DNA of 64,000 nucleotides from positions 947,524 through 1,011,523 of the forward strand of contig OZ038324.1 in assembly GCA_964035795.1 (NCBI GenBank). Direction: 5' to 3'. Below the pieces are notes generated by a model that did no database searches, was not told the origin of the DNA, and saw nothing but the letters and a program-made list of their open reading frames with translations. This DNA comes from Pterobdella sp. o SKG-2022 (Eukaryota > Annelida > Clitellata > Hirudinida > Piscicolidae). Of the stretch, positions 1-11,971 are shown piece by piece. Position numbers and translations under genes: made by a program. Positions within the stretch are counted from its first letter, which is position 1, and every line of letters begins with the position of its first letter.

Positions 1-241
1 TCTGTGACCAACTTGTGTCATTTCACTATTTCACCATCAGATTTTTAAAGTTCAATTTATATTTGAAAAATTAAAAGTGAGATGTTTAAACCTATTAAAA
101 AACAAGATAATATACACAGCATAAATACATCAGGCTGACAACACTACACGGTCATGATCAAAACACCTCCACACCATCACCACTTTAGAACCACTCCTCC
201 ACCACACCATTTCAATACCACACCCACCCAGCTGATTTTAG

Positions 242-3050
242 GCAACTACAAGAGGGTGGTTGGGGTGATCTCGTATTACAAAAGATCTCATTTGCTGCAT
301 CTCCTCATCGCATGTCTGGTCGCGGTTGCCCTCTTCATCCTCGTCGTCGTCATCAGCACCCTGTTGTGCGTCATGAGGAGAAGGCGGAAAAGGAAGGAGT
401 TAGTTTATATGTTTTTTATCTTATCAATTTAAAATCACATTTTAAATTTTGAATTGGTTTATGGTTTTCAAATTCGAATTAGCAATGTTAAAATTCACGG
501 AAAGTGTGCGATTGAACATCTTACTTATTCATTTAGTATCTTACTCATTGTGGGAGAGTATTTGCCGATCATAGTTTGTGTTTAAGATTATGACACCATG
601 AAATATAGTATGAAGCAGCCGTTACTGGGTTGACGTCTCGCCCCCAAATAACATCGATTCAATCCCTATTTTTGACATTGTAACTTTTGAACAATACACA
701 CCATGTCACACCATCAAATAATTATGTCACACCATCAAATAATTATGTCACACCATCAAATAGTTAGGCCACACCATCAAATAATTATGTCACACCATCA
801 AATAATTATGCCATACCATCAAATAATTATGCCAAACCATTTAATAATTTTCGAGAGAGAAACAGCGACAGAGAGTAATGAGGGTCAGTTATGGCTGATG
901 TCGGCTTTTAACGCTTATTTGCTCATATTAATTTCGTATAACGATTTAGATTTAGATACTATAGTACACGCACACAAATTTGGTTTGGCACAGTTACAGG
1001 TTGATGAATAAATATTTGAATTGCCTTTGGTCTTGTTCACTTCTAACAGTTATGCCTTCCACTTCCTTCAAATTTCTTTTAATCTTTCTTCATGTTTGCG
1101 GTGATTTCGTTAAAATAAAAATTAATTATTACGTATGCCTCACAACTTACGACCCAAAGACAATTTGTTCTGGTCAGCTCTATCGAGAGTTGTGTCCTCA
1201 GGTTGGTCTCAGCAGCACGCTCCACATCATATGTCGCAACAAACAATCATCTCTTGCAGGTACTCAAACAGTTTTCTCTTGAAGTCCACCCAGAAGATGC
1301 ACAGAGATGAACACCTCACCACTCCTCCCCCTTCACGTACCCACTCTCACCCATCATCATTATAAGCTTATATTTTTTTTATGAGAATGATATAATCTTT
1401 TGATTAAAAATATTTATGTTTTAAATTACTAAGATATAGATATATCAATAATCTAGAAAGATTGCTGTGAATGACCTAATTTTGGGACATGCACACTAGT
1501 GTAATCTAATATGGTAGACATAATGGATTCAACTGAATGCTAGCAGCCAGTGCAGAGGAGCCGCAGGACGATCAGGCGTTCTTCAGGACTGCTCTGCAAC
1601 GCATCGAAGGCTCGAGGATTAGGGGCATCGCCAGAGGCATCTTCATCAGAAGGGATGACATTCAGTTGAGAGATCTTATTGGAAAAGGTGTCTGTCAATG
1701 CACTCAAGCATATATTTCCACGTGAAACATGTTTTGATTGACAGGCTGTTTCAGTAAAGTGCATCTGGCCACCATATACTCTCCTAACTTCCCTAAACTT
1801 TCTCACGCTTGTGTCAAAATCATTTTGGGTATGTCTTCATTTTGAAAGGGTTAGCAGCCATGACAGCAGCACCACCACTGGCAGATGACGACATGTCAGC
1901 GGAGGGCATGGACTATCTCATCAGAGATGCATCAGTGATGAACAGTTTCAACCACCCCAACGTGCTCAAGTTGCTCGCCTTCTCGATTGGCTTGCACAAG
2001 CACCCGTGGGTGGTGCTACCCCACATGTGCAATGGAGATCTCAGAACCCATGTGAAAGACAAGTCCAAGGTGACTTCACTTTCTCTCTCATCATAACATA
2101 TCAAAGTGGTTTTTGATCGAATGAAATTTTTGAGTTATGTTTAGAACAACATTTAGATATAATGTTGGAAATGTTTAATTGTCTGCAGAGCTTCACAGCA
2201 CGTCAACTACTGCAGCTGTCGCAGAAGGTGGCTGGAGGAATGGCCTACCTCTCCAATCTCAACATCGTGCACAAACAGCTATGCGCCAAAAACTGCCTGT
2301 AGGTGGCATGTTACTTTAGATGATGGTGTATTTATATATCATGGGCATGTTGGCAGGTTGGATGAGCATTATGAAGTGAGAATCAGTGATTATGGCTTGA
2401 CGACGGAACTGTTGAAAAAGAGCTACCTGTCACCTGCTCGCTACTCCGACCTCCCCCTCCGGTGGTGGGCTCCTGAGAGCATCGAGAACTTCGTCTTCAC
2501 TTCCAAGTCTGACGTGGTCTGCTTCCTTTCTTTAGTTCCATCATTTGTGATGTCATCATCTAATATTTTGAACCAGAAATATTTTTGAAAGTTTAGAGTT
2601 GTACGTTGAATATTGTGAAAATTAAATAAAAGATTGATGCAACCATAAGTGGTCATATGGAGTGCTCCTGTGGGAGTTGATGACGAGGGGAGTGCTGCCC
2701 TATCCTGACATCCAGGCCAACCAGATCGGTGTTTTCCTCAAATCTAACAGGAGACTCAAGAAGCCGAAGTATTGTCCCAACAACGTGTGCGTTGCATTCT
2801 TTCCACTCACCACTCCATCATTATTTCTTATTGTTAAAACTACCGCATGTTGCGCAGGTACCAGATGGTGAGTGAGTGTTGGCTTGATATCCCCGAAAGA
2901 AGGCCCACTTTCACAGACCTTGTCAACCGACTCGAGCTGCTTTTGAACCCACCTAGAAAGCGTTCCCAAGCCGACAGTGAAAGTGTAGCAGAGCCCCTGT
3001 ACATCAACCACAATGACACGCCGACCCATGCAGCTAGAGTGAGATTTTGA
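242..3050 (+). CDS. Transmembrane receptor tyrosine kinase (MET/RON-like), likely pseudokinase, 3' part of gene
   Basis: Exons read by splice sites and homology: 242-398, possibly 1203-1259, 1547-1687, about 1840-2069, 2189-2298, 2357-2516, 2650-2786, 2858-3050 (TGA). The first encodes a hydrophobic helix ([19 protein letters not shown]) followed by MRRRRKRK, a membrane segment with a basic stop-transfer. Kinase pieces follow in order: a degenerate glycine loop, [55 protein letters not shown], and CW..ERRPTF. VVLPxMxxGDLR and [14 protein letters not shown] are typical of MET/RON. The catalytic loop Asp (HRD) is Gln here, DFG reads DYG, and the usual VAxK Lys seems to be Ala in AMTAAPP. It probably signals without, or with little, kinase activity. 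The ectodomain must lie upstream of the window. The 5' border of the 1840-2069 exon does not resolve cleanly: the expected FGYV text has no AG just before it. RYK or another pseudokinase RTK is the alternative identity. Confidence 0.8.
703..850. repeat. 21-bp minisatellite, about 7 units
   Basis: Seven head-to-tail units of about 21 bp built on atgtcacaccatcaaataat; the last two are diverged (ccataccat, ccaaaccat). The unit length is a multiple of three, so the array is open as a short repeating peptide, but nothing suggests it is translated. It lies in an intron of the receptor kinase gene. Confidence 0.9.
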
Positions 3051-4740
3051 GGCGTTTGTGGGAAGCCTTCAAGTGCGCCAGTATTTGTCGACTATTAACT
3101 TAATTGTTTGTTTCCTTCATGTTCCATTTTTAAATTACGTTTAGTGTATCTCTTAAAATTTATGAAATCAAATGTAACACTGCAAATCAAAAAGCAAATT
3201 TTAAAATATATTTTTGTATGGCATTTACACAGAATCGCCTTTTTGACGGTATTTCAAATTGCATGTTCCAATATACTAAAATTTTTAATCACTGTGCTTT
3301 ACAATTTTAAACTTCTTTTTCGAGATATTTCCAAAATCCGAAATAAGTGTTATTTATTTTGCTATTGGTATTGTTATAGCGTGCCTTGAAGACACTTTGA
3401 CTCCTTTATGACGTGAGAAAATTTTCAGCCTCACTCTTCTAGACTTGTTCGCATTGTTATGACGACTTTTGTTTGAAGCTTTTAAATCATTTGTTGCAAC
3501 AATAACACACTTTCTTCACCACTTCTCTCACTTCCTTTAAATGGTAGCTTCAATTGTATAATTGTCAAATTTATTCTTGTTTAAAACATTATGTCATTTG
3601 TGAGTGTTCCAATTATCTTTAACTAATTCGTTTCAACATCTTCAATAAAGTTTTCAAAGTTTTCCATCAAATTTTTCTCCTATCTCATGAGTCCACCTCC
3701 AAGTTTTCCGTCAAATCGCCTCATGAACTTTGAGCCGATATTTTTAGTTATGTCACCAAACAAGCTCTAAAAAATTGTGTATTTCATAATTTTTTATAAA
3801 TTATTTTGTAATTCCTCTACTGAAATAACTGAAACTGCAGCTCAACGGGTAGAGAGTTTGAAAGCATCTGAGTACGAATCTCTAGCGGATCGATGTCACT
3901 TCCACCCAATCGCTTTCGAAACATGGGGCCTGTGTAGGTCATTGACACACATCTTTTTGAAAGCTCTCAGCAACCGTCTGAGCTAAGAGTACGATGAGTC
4001 AAGAGAAAGTCAATGGCTTTGACAGCGCCTTTCAATAGCAGTGGTCGGAGGAAATGCTATTAGTGTCATGACATGTGCTGAAAATGCTTCAGCTGTTTAG
4101 TCTAAAAAGAAAATGCTGATGAACAATAGCAATATAAAGTTATATTTACTTCTTAAAAGTTTTCTTTTTATTTAATTCTTTATTCCACGAATTTTTTTGT
4201 ATCTTTTAATTAGTTTGGATCGCTCGTAATTTAGGTTTTATTGATCAAACCCTTTGAAGCGAATTTTCGGCAGTCTGCTCTTCCATCTTCCCAAATTTGC
4301 TTTAAAGAATTCCAATACACTGAAACTGTTTCAAAATCCTATTATGATTTTTTATAACTGAATAATTTCAATGAGTAAAAAAAAACAATAACTAAAGCTT
4401 AATGAAAGCAAAATAGTGTATTCTTCATCTGGTGTCCCATTTAACGCGTCACTCCAAAAGCTTCATGAAGTACTCAACAGTACTTCCTCATCGAACCTAC
4501 TAAAAATTCAAACAAATCATTCGAAATGTTTAATTATATCAAAAGATTACAAGCCTAACTGCGCAATCATGAAGTCTTTCAAAGAGTTAAAAGGTCACAA
4601 TCATCGAAGATGCTAGACATAAACTTAATTGATAGGTCGAACACTTTCTTGCTCTTCCTGGAGTATGAGTTCATGTTATCATAATCGTTTTTTCAATTTT
4701 CAATCAATTTCTGAAAATCTCTAATAATGCTCTTCTAGCT
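3051..4740 (+). other. 3' UTR and intergenic sequence of the kinase gene
   Basis: No gene is recognisable. AATAAA at 3644-3649, about 590 bp after the kinase stop, is a candidate poly(A) signal. The rest is AT-rich with only short chance reading frames. Confidence 0.5.
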
Positions 4741-4749
4741 GCGAAAGAA

Positions 4750-6110
4750 GGAGGACCTTTCTTCTTGCAACAACTGGTGAGGAATCATGCTGTTGTCTAA
4801 TCCCGACAAAATACTGAGCAGAATCATCTTCGAGAGACTGAAAAGTTCCTTGGACAAAACACTTTGGGATGAAAAAGCAGGCTTCTGACAAAATCGCTCA
4901 TGCACTGATCACATTGCAACCATGCGCATCATCATCGAGCAGTCCCTCGAGTGGCAGACCCCCCTTTACGCAATCTTCGTCGAAAGGCTTCGTTTCAAAA
5001 GGCTTTTGGCAGTGTTGACCGAGATGTCATCTGAAGACCGATGCACCACTACGGCTTTCCACCAAAGCTTATAAACATCATCCAGCTAATGTACGAAGAC
5101 GCTACCTGTCAACTGATCCACGACGGAAAACTAGCAGAATCTTTCAGCGTGCAAACTGGCGTCCGTCAGGGCTGTTTGCTCTCACCCATCATTTTCCTGA
5201 TGGTGGTTGATTGAGTCATGAAACAGTCCACAGCAGATCAAAAAACAGGCATTCAGTGGATTTTCAACAAGCAGTTGGAAGACCTAGACCTCGCAGATGA
5301 CATAAGCCTTCTCTCCCACAAGCAGCAAAATGCGCAAAAGAAACTATGTCATGTGGCACATAAAACTAAAAAAACAGGACTTCAAATCAATACTGCAAAA
5401 ACAAAGGTCATGAGAGTTAACAACAAAAACCAAGATTCAGTGAAACTACATCATAAAAAAATTAAAGAGGTTGACAAGTTTGTCTACTTGGGCAGTGTTG
5501 TCAGCAAAGATGGGGGAACAGACAAAGACATCAAGAGCCGCATCAACAAAGCTAGACACATTTTCAATTCACTTCGACAAATCTGAAGATCGAAAGCCCT
5601 CTCAGTACGCAATAAGATCAAGAATTTCAGCGCTAATGTGAAATCGGTTCTACTCTATGGCTCAGAGACGTGGCGAGTGACAAATACCCGCACCCACAAG
5701 CTTCAGACCTTCACAAACCGGTGCCTAAGAAACATTCTGAACATCAGATGGCCAGAAGTTGTCTCTAACGAAGAACTTTGGAGCAAGACAAAACAAGTCA
5801 CACTGGAGACGGAAATAAAGAAGCGGAAATGGGAATGGATAGGTCATACACTACGCAAGCCTGCAGCCAACATCCCTAGACAGGCCCTGTACTGGAACCC
5901 ACAAGAGAGGAGAAAAGTTGGCCGACCTAAGCAGACCTGGTGGAGAAGCATCGAGGCAGAAGCGAATGCTACCGGAATGACGTGGACCGAGCTGAAGAGG
6001 ACTAGCCAGAACCGAGTACGTTGGAGGAGTGTTGTTGCAGCCTTATGCTCCAAAGGATGCAAGAGGAAATTAGGTCCAAATCTCTTCCTTCCTCTCTCTT
6101 CCCCATTATG
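4750..6110 (+). mobile_element. Decayed LINE: reverse transcriptase and C-terminal part
   Basis: Translation in shifting frames gives RT blocks in the right order: CTDHIATMRIIIEQSLEWQ, a FV(D/E)xxKAF region near 4970, TGVRQGCLLSPIIFLMVVD near 5160-5210, LADDISLLSH (YADD-box variant) near 5290, VDKFVYLGSV near 5480, then SVLLYGSETW, WIGHTLRKP and GRPKQTWWR in the C-terminal domain. Several in-frame stops (for example 4887 and 5584) and frameshifts make it inactive. No APE domain was found upstream, so it is 5' truncated. The clade (CR1/RTE-like group) is a guess. Confidence 0.88.
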
Positions 6111-6199
6111 ATCCTGACATTACTATTCGCAGTCTTGATTTTCTTCTTGATTCTTCCCTTTTTTTCAAGCCTCAAATTTTCTCCGTTGCTTCTTGTTTT

Positions 6200-6560
6200 T
6201 ACCACCTACGTTAGATCTCTTCTTATTTCCTTGATGCCTCTTTTAAGATTCTTGTCTGCTCTCTTGTTTTTTCCCATCTTGATTACTGCAACTCTTTTAC
6301 TATAATCTTTTCAGATCTACCCTCTACTCTCTTAAAGTTTTCAACTCTGCTGCACGCCTGGTCTTCCATACTCCTAAATTTTCTCATATCTATCCATCTT
6401 TTATTGATCTTCACTGCCTACGGTTCTTTACCCGCTTTCATCTCGCTTCATTATCTCTCCCTCTCATTTCTACGTTGAAACACTTTTCTTGTTCAATCAG
6501 TTCAATCAATCAGTTATTTTGCCATCGCCAGGTTCTTCAAATCAGGTGCTTCCATCTTCT
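6200..6560 (+). mobile_element. CR1/L2-like LINE 3' fragment
   Basis: Two frames carry the well-known CR1/L2 C-terminal text: LDYCNSF followed by DLPSTLL, then after a one-base shift FNSAARLVFHTPKFSHI and LHCLRFFTRFHLASLSL. This corresponds to the 'LDYCNSLL...QNSAARLV...LHWLPV' region of CR1-like elements. It is inactive and belongs to a different family from its neighbours on both sides. Confidence 0.75.
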
Positions 6561-6817
6561 TCTATTTTCAGCCTTTCTTTTGAGTGCTCCAAAACCTTCT
6601 TCCATCATTTCATTCAGCGTTTTCTTTCTCATTCTTCCTTTTAGTCCTTTTCCTTCCATCCGTCTTTCTAGGGCAATTCTCAGCAAACTTTCGTGACGCA
6701 GAATATGCTCTATTCATCTGAATTCTCTTCTTATTAAATGCGCCATCAATCTTCTGCTTTCATTAACCTAGCTTAAGACTTTTTCATTAGTCAGCTTGTC
6801 GGTCCACTTCGTTTTAT

Positions 6818-8132
6818 CTATCTTCCTCCAGACCAACATTTCCATAGCTTCCAATCTTTTCTTGTCTTGTTAATGGTCCACGTTTCTGCTGCATACGTCA
6901 CCACACTCCACACCAGGGTCTTGACCAGCTTCTTTTTGGTCGCTTGTTTGAGTCCACCTGTAAGGATTGGTTTAGTAAATACATTTTTAGCTATTCCAAT
7001 CCGTACTCTAGTGTCTTTTTCAGATAGCTCCCAGGTACTTAAAGTCTTCAACTTGCTCATGTGCGACTCTGTCAAGGGTTATACTGACTATGCCAGGTTT
7101 ACTTCCAAACTTCATGGTTTTGGTTTTTTGGCTATTTATTTTCATTCCATAGCTTTTAACCACTCTGTTCGTTTCTTCCATGATGCTCTGTAGTCCTTTC
7201 TCTGTTCCAGCTACCATGGCTTGGTCATCTGCAAACCTTACTGCTTTGATCAGTACTCCCCCTACTTTGACCCCCTTCTCCAGTGAGTGCAGAGCTTCCT
7301 TCATCATTGCTTTTGCATAAATGTTGAACAGCACAGGTGAGATAGGACATCCTTGTCTCACGCCTCTTCCTATCAAGCAAGGCTCAGTTACTTCTGAATT
7401 AATTCTCACCACTGCGGTCTGTTCCATATAAAGTTTTGCAATCAGCCGTCTATCTCTCCAATCAACTCCTATTTCCTCCAATATCATCATTAGTTTTTTC
7501 CAGTCAACACGATCAAATGCTTTCTCATAATCTACGAAGCACACATATAGATCCTTATTGAATTCTATTCTGCGCTCCACTAGGCACCTCATCACTCCAA
7601 TAGCTTCTCACGTGCTTCTCTCCTTACGAAATCCAAACTGATCGTTTGCTAAAAATTTTTCAGCCTTTGTTTCCAGTCTTCTTTTTATTATCCTCAATAC
7701 CACTTTCGCGGCATGAGCTATTAGACTGATGGTTCTAAAATCTTCACATCTCGTGGCATTCCTTTTCTTTTCCAGAGGCATTAATACACTTCTTTTGAAA
7801 TTTGATGGCCATACTCTCTCTTCATAAATTTTCTTACACAGCTTTATAAATTGGTTCAGTGGCTCACCACTTGAAGCGTGTAGAAATTCTGCAGGTAAGC
7901 CATCACATCCCTCTGCCTTCTTCCTACTCAAGTTTCTCATTGCCTCTTCTATTTCACTGGTAATCAACCCGGGTCCCAGAGCACCTCTATCAACACGTGA
8001 TTCACTTTCCAGTTCTGAATTAACCGGTTTGTTTTGAGCCTTGTAAAGACGTTCAATATAAGCTTTCCATCTATACTTTATTGCTTCCAGTTCTGTTAGC
8101 AAATCACCGTTTTCATTCAGAATAGCAACCAT
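6818..8132 (-). mobile_element. Decayed LINE, minus strand, RT domain
   Basis: Read on the minus strand from 8132 down: a region ending KKAEGCDGLPAEFL, then CEDFRTISLIAHAAKVV, DQFGFRKERST, VCFVDYEKAFDRVDW, GVRQGCPISPVLFNIYA, VRFADDQAMVAGT and VEDFKYLGAI, i.e. RT motifs in correct order. A stop or frameshift near 7605 separates two long open stretches, and the C-terminal piece after 7075 is shifted again. No APE domain is visible. It lies tail-to-tail with the LINE pieces at 4.75-6.56 kb. Confidence 0.9.
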
Positions 8133-9433
8133 TTGTTTTTTTTTTCATGTTTTTGCTGATAAAGCTAAAACTCTAACTTTGTGGTACATGAGATTTAGTT
8201 GGCCTCTCTTTTCCAGTTCTTCAATTTTCGAACATCGATCATTCTATCACTTGTACACTCCGCTTCTTTCACTGCTTTTGCAGCCTTCTTACACAACAAT
8301 AAACTTAGTCTTCACTGACTCTTTTCACCTTCTGAATATAAAATTCTAAACCCATCATCTTCAATATCACCTCGTCTTTTCCATCTTATCTCTGTGAGAC
8401 CCATCAGACTGATATAATGCCTTTTCATTTCATTTTTTACACTATAGAAATGCTGGGTTTCTTAAGCTTCTAATATTCCATGTAGATATTTTCAAATCCC
8501 CTTCATGCTTGTTTCCCGAGCTACCCTATTTTCTATTTTACCTGACTTGGCGTCATGGAATTTTTCTTTGTTTTCAGAAGTGCTTTTCTGTTGTCTTTTT
8601 CTATTTTCTCGCAATTCTGTTTTTTGGAATACTTAAGTCTTTTTTAGTTTGAGATGAAAGATTCTTCGACGCACTTGTCTAGAAGGAATCTCTTTCTTAT
8701 TAGAAAAACTTAGTAAAGATTCTTCAGAGTAATTCATCATAAATTAAGTAATATTAACTTGATCTAATTAAATTTTCTAATCTAAAATATATTAATTCAC
8801 TATATGCTATCTCGCTACAAATATTGCTTGCTTAATGCTGAAAAATCTACCAGAAAATGACTCAATAGTTATAATTTATTGCATAAATATCAAATAGGAA
8901 AAGAAAAAACTCGTAATTTTATCCATAAGCAGAATTAATCGTTCGAAGTTTATAAAAAAACCGTTTGCCAGTTCATTTCTTCGGAACTCTCTTCCTCCGA
9001 ATCTCAAATTTTCTACATACCCTATTTTTTTAAAAAATTTGAAAACTTACTTCTATAAGCAGTTCATAACAGAGCGATTCTAAAAGATATTGTAAGAGGC
9101 ACTATATAAGTTTTCCACATTATATTATAAAGTATTTAATTGTGCGCTACACAAATTTCCTCAAACACATTGTCAGTTAGGTGAATCATTTATTTTGCAG
9201 CATTTTCGATACCATTCTTCGTCCGATAATTTAAAACTACTTAAGTTTTTTGAAAACTTTCAAGTTATTTTATAGACATATTAGTGAGTTTCTTCGAGTT
9301 CGGTTTTCATTCAATATTTGACATTTTTTCTTATATTTCAGCATATGATGAAATTGAGTTGAAACCTAAATCAAATCATTATATTCACGTTTTTAAAGTT
9401 TTGCCAAAGATATCCAAAAAAAATTAAGAAAAC
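8133..9433. other. AT-rich intergenic region upstream of BCAP31
   Basis: No coding signal or RNA gene was seen. The sequence is strongly AT-rich with scattered poly(A) and poly(T). The BCAP31 promoter must be in its right-hand part, but no clear TATA element could be singled out. Confidence 0.4.
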
Positions 9434-11694
9434 ATGACACTGTTGTGGACCTTGTTAGCTCTCTTTCTCTATTTTGAGATATTCCTCTGTCTCATTTTAG
9501 TTCTTCCAATATTGTCTGCTACAAGGTTTATAAATAATGAAAATAAAATTAAATTGGGATACGATCTAGATATGCGTCAACAATAATCCCAGGCTTAATG
9601 ACAAAATTGATAATGCAAGTCTTACAAAAAGCATATTACATTTTTGTCACTAACCCTTTTGGGTTGTTGTTAGTAGATACAAAATTCATTTAGTTATAAC
9701 TCATGACATTTTTTGCAGATGGCGTTTAATCTTCAAGAGTAGATTGGTTCAGTTCATTGTTTCTTATGCAAACTTCTATTTTATCCTTTTCCTTGCTCTC
9801 CTTTGCATCATGCTCATCGGTCATTAATGGAAAATTATTCTTCATTTCATCCATCAATGTGGTTTCAGCGTCATCTAAAGATTTATCAATGTTTAAAAAT
9901 TTGAATAAAACTTGAATTTTAATTTTAATTAAAAATAATAATTATTACATGTTTATAGTTTTGTTCATAAAAACTTTTCTACTTTTTGACAACTCTTGTA
10001 GTGTTTAATTTTCATTACTCTCACTTCAGATGCCATAAAAGACATGAGGAAGTTTTCAGGAACTTTTGCTGGTTTGTTTCACATTGTGTTTAAATTAAGA
10101 GATTGTGTTAGAGTTGCATAATGCAGTTTGTGAATTTGAACAACAAGGATGCTAGGAGCAAATTTGGGGTGTATTTATGTCAGAAAATTTTTTTTTTAAA
10201 TCAAAGCTTAAGGTGGTCATGTTGAAGGAGTTGATATTGAGAATGGTCAGTACAGTCCTTGATAAATCTAGGTTTTGTGGAGAAGGATGCTAATTCATTT
10301 GGTTTAATGAATGGTTTGGACTAAGACCAGAAGTATAGAGGAGACCCAGTTTTGTCATATTTCTTCCAAAGACTGCATGATTTAGTTGAATAGAGCACCA
10401 ATGCAGGTGCACCATAGTCTTCATGATGGGTGCTACATATCAACCATAATTTATGATGCTATATCATTCTCCCACCTTATCAATTCAGCACTACACCCAT
10501 TCACTTTAGTAGCATGCATCATAACCACTTAGTTGCAAATATATCTTCAATCATTCTCCAAACATCACTCATTAGGGTGTAATTTTGAATAAAGTATTTT
10601 ATATAAATTTCAAATGCACTTTGATGAAGATGATGATGTAAAGAACAACCCCTTGGCTGAGACTCATCAACACATGAAGCTGTTCAGGGCTCAAAGGAAC
10701 TTCTACATCGCTGGCTTCTCAGTCTTTCTTTTCATGTGAGTCATGGGCATCAGCAGCTTCAGTGGTGTGATGGTGTTACCAAAAGATGATTAGGATATTC
10801 AACTAAAGCTCCATTTTTCTATCATCATGAGTTTAAAATCATTATGGGATTTCTAATGATCATCGCAAGCAAAACATGTTGATTTGTTGATAACTTGAAT
10901 ACCATCAGAATGTTGAGACGTTTGGTAGTGATGATCAATGATTCAGCCAAGCTGGCAGCTGAATCTGAAGCATTTCATAAGCAAGCTACCAGTGCTTCAC
11001 AAGCAGCCAAGCAAATGCTTGACCAGAAAAGTGATGTGGTTAGTGGTTTGGTAGTAACTCTCATGGGCTAATCATATTGCTATGTAAATGTAATGTCTAT
11101 GTTTTCTTGTAATGCTTTAATCTTAGGCATTTATAGTATTGTCATGATGGACAGGCAACATTGAAGGCAGTGAAGGAGTTGGAAGTGAAGTTGAAGGAGA
11201 AGGAAGATGCTTTGCAAGAAGCCAATAAAGGTGTCCTGTTTCATTGACGTTTATTGAATCACGAATGTATATATTTATAAAATAAATTTTATTAGATTAT
11301 ACTGCTATACATATAACTGGGGTTGACAGCAGTCGGTCTGAATTATAAATACTAATATAGCATAATTTATCAAATAAACCATCCATTTAAGACAATTAGG
11401 GTGTCAATATGTATAAAAACGAAAGTTATTTGTTTGGCAGAACTGAAGGAAAGCAAGTTACACCAAGAAACATTGAAGCAGCAGGCAGACAACAACAACA
11501 GAGAGTATGATCGTCTGCTCAAGGAGCTTTCCACAGTGCAGGTGAGTGTTATATAAAATGATGATTGAATGGAATCATTTGATTTTTAAAGTTATAGTCA
11601 ATTTGAGTTAACCAATAACAGCACACATTCAAATTGATAACAGAATAAGCTTGAAGCTATCGAAGGTCATTCCCAAGGAAAAAAAGGCGATTAA
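9434..11694 (+). CDS. BCAP31: B-cell receptor-associated protein 31 (ER membrane cargo/chaperone protein)
   Basis: Eight exons join in phase to 232 codons plus stop: 9434-9525, 9719-9819, 10030-10071, 10630-10735, 10909-11038, 11155-11230, 11441-11541, 11644-11694 (human protein 246 aa). The N-terminus MTLLWTLLALFLYFEIFLCL matches the family start; next come the IFKSRLVQ loop, a second membrane helix, then HMKLFRAQRNFYIAGFS and LRRLVVMINDS, the most conserved part and third helix. The cytosolic tail is a coiled coil with REYDRLLKE and ends KKGD, a KKXX-type ER retrieval signal as in BAP31. The protein works in ER export and quality control of membrane proteins. The junction of exons 3 and 4 is a best fit (donor after 10071, phase 1) and is the least sure. 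DHODH starts 277 bp downstream on the same strand. Confidence 0.93.
11290..11400. repeat. Short dispersed repeat in BCAP31 intron (copy 1)
   Basis: Contains tatactgctatacatataactgg and gttgacagcagt, then an AT-rich half ending near aaataaaccat. The same text recurs, with substitutions, in a DHODH intron at 13560-13670. It is too short to classify; perhaps a MITE or a SINE relic. Confidence 0.65.
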
Positions 11695-11931
11695 TGATGA
11701 CATGATCTTGAGATGATAATGCCCTAAAAATTTTTGGTTTTTGTATGAAATCTAACATTTAAAAAATTTATTTTTTGTGATTTAGATTCATTGATTTCTC
11801 ATGATCAGTTTGCGTTTGTCAGTTTCAGGCTTTAAAAATATTTTTTAACATTAGATTATTTTGACCGACGATTACTTTTTAACATCTCGTGCACTTTTAG
11901 TTATAAAAAACTTTCGATTTTATTACGGTTT

Positions 11932-11971
11932 CAAATAAAGGTTTTGGTACAAGTTTTGTTTTCTTTTTACA
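11932..11971 (+). promoter_or_regulatory. BCAP31/DHODH junction with AATAAA 33 bp before the DHODH start
   Basis: An AATAAA hexamer lies at 11933-11938, in the 277 bp between the BCAP31 stop (11694) and the DHODH ATG (11972). If used, BCAP31 transcripts would end almost at the DHODH start codon. A T-rich stretch (ttttgttttctttttac) immediately precedes the ATG. Whether DHODH has its own promoter here or is a downstream cistron cannot be read from sequence alone. Confidence 0.4.

Noticed and set aside
703..850. Possible CRISPR-like array
   Set aside because: Units abut without unique spacers, the context is a eukaryotic intron, and no cas-like genes exist.
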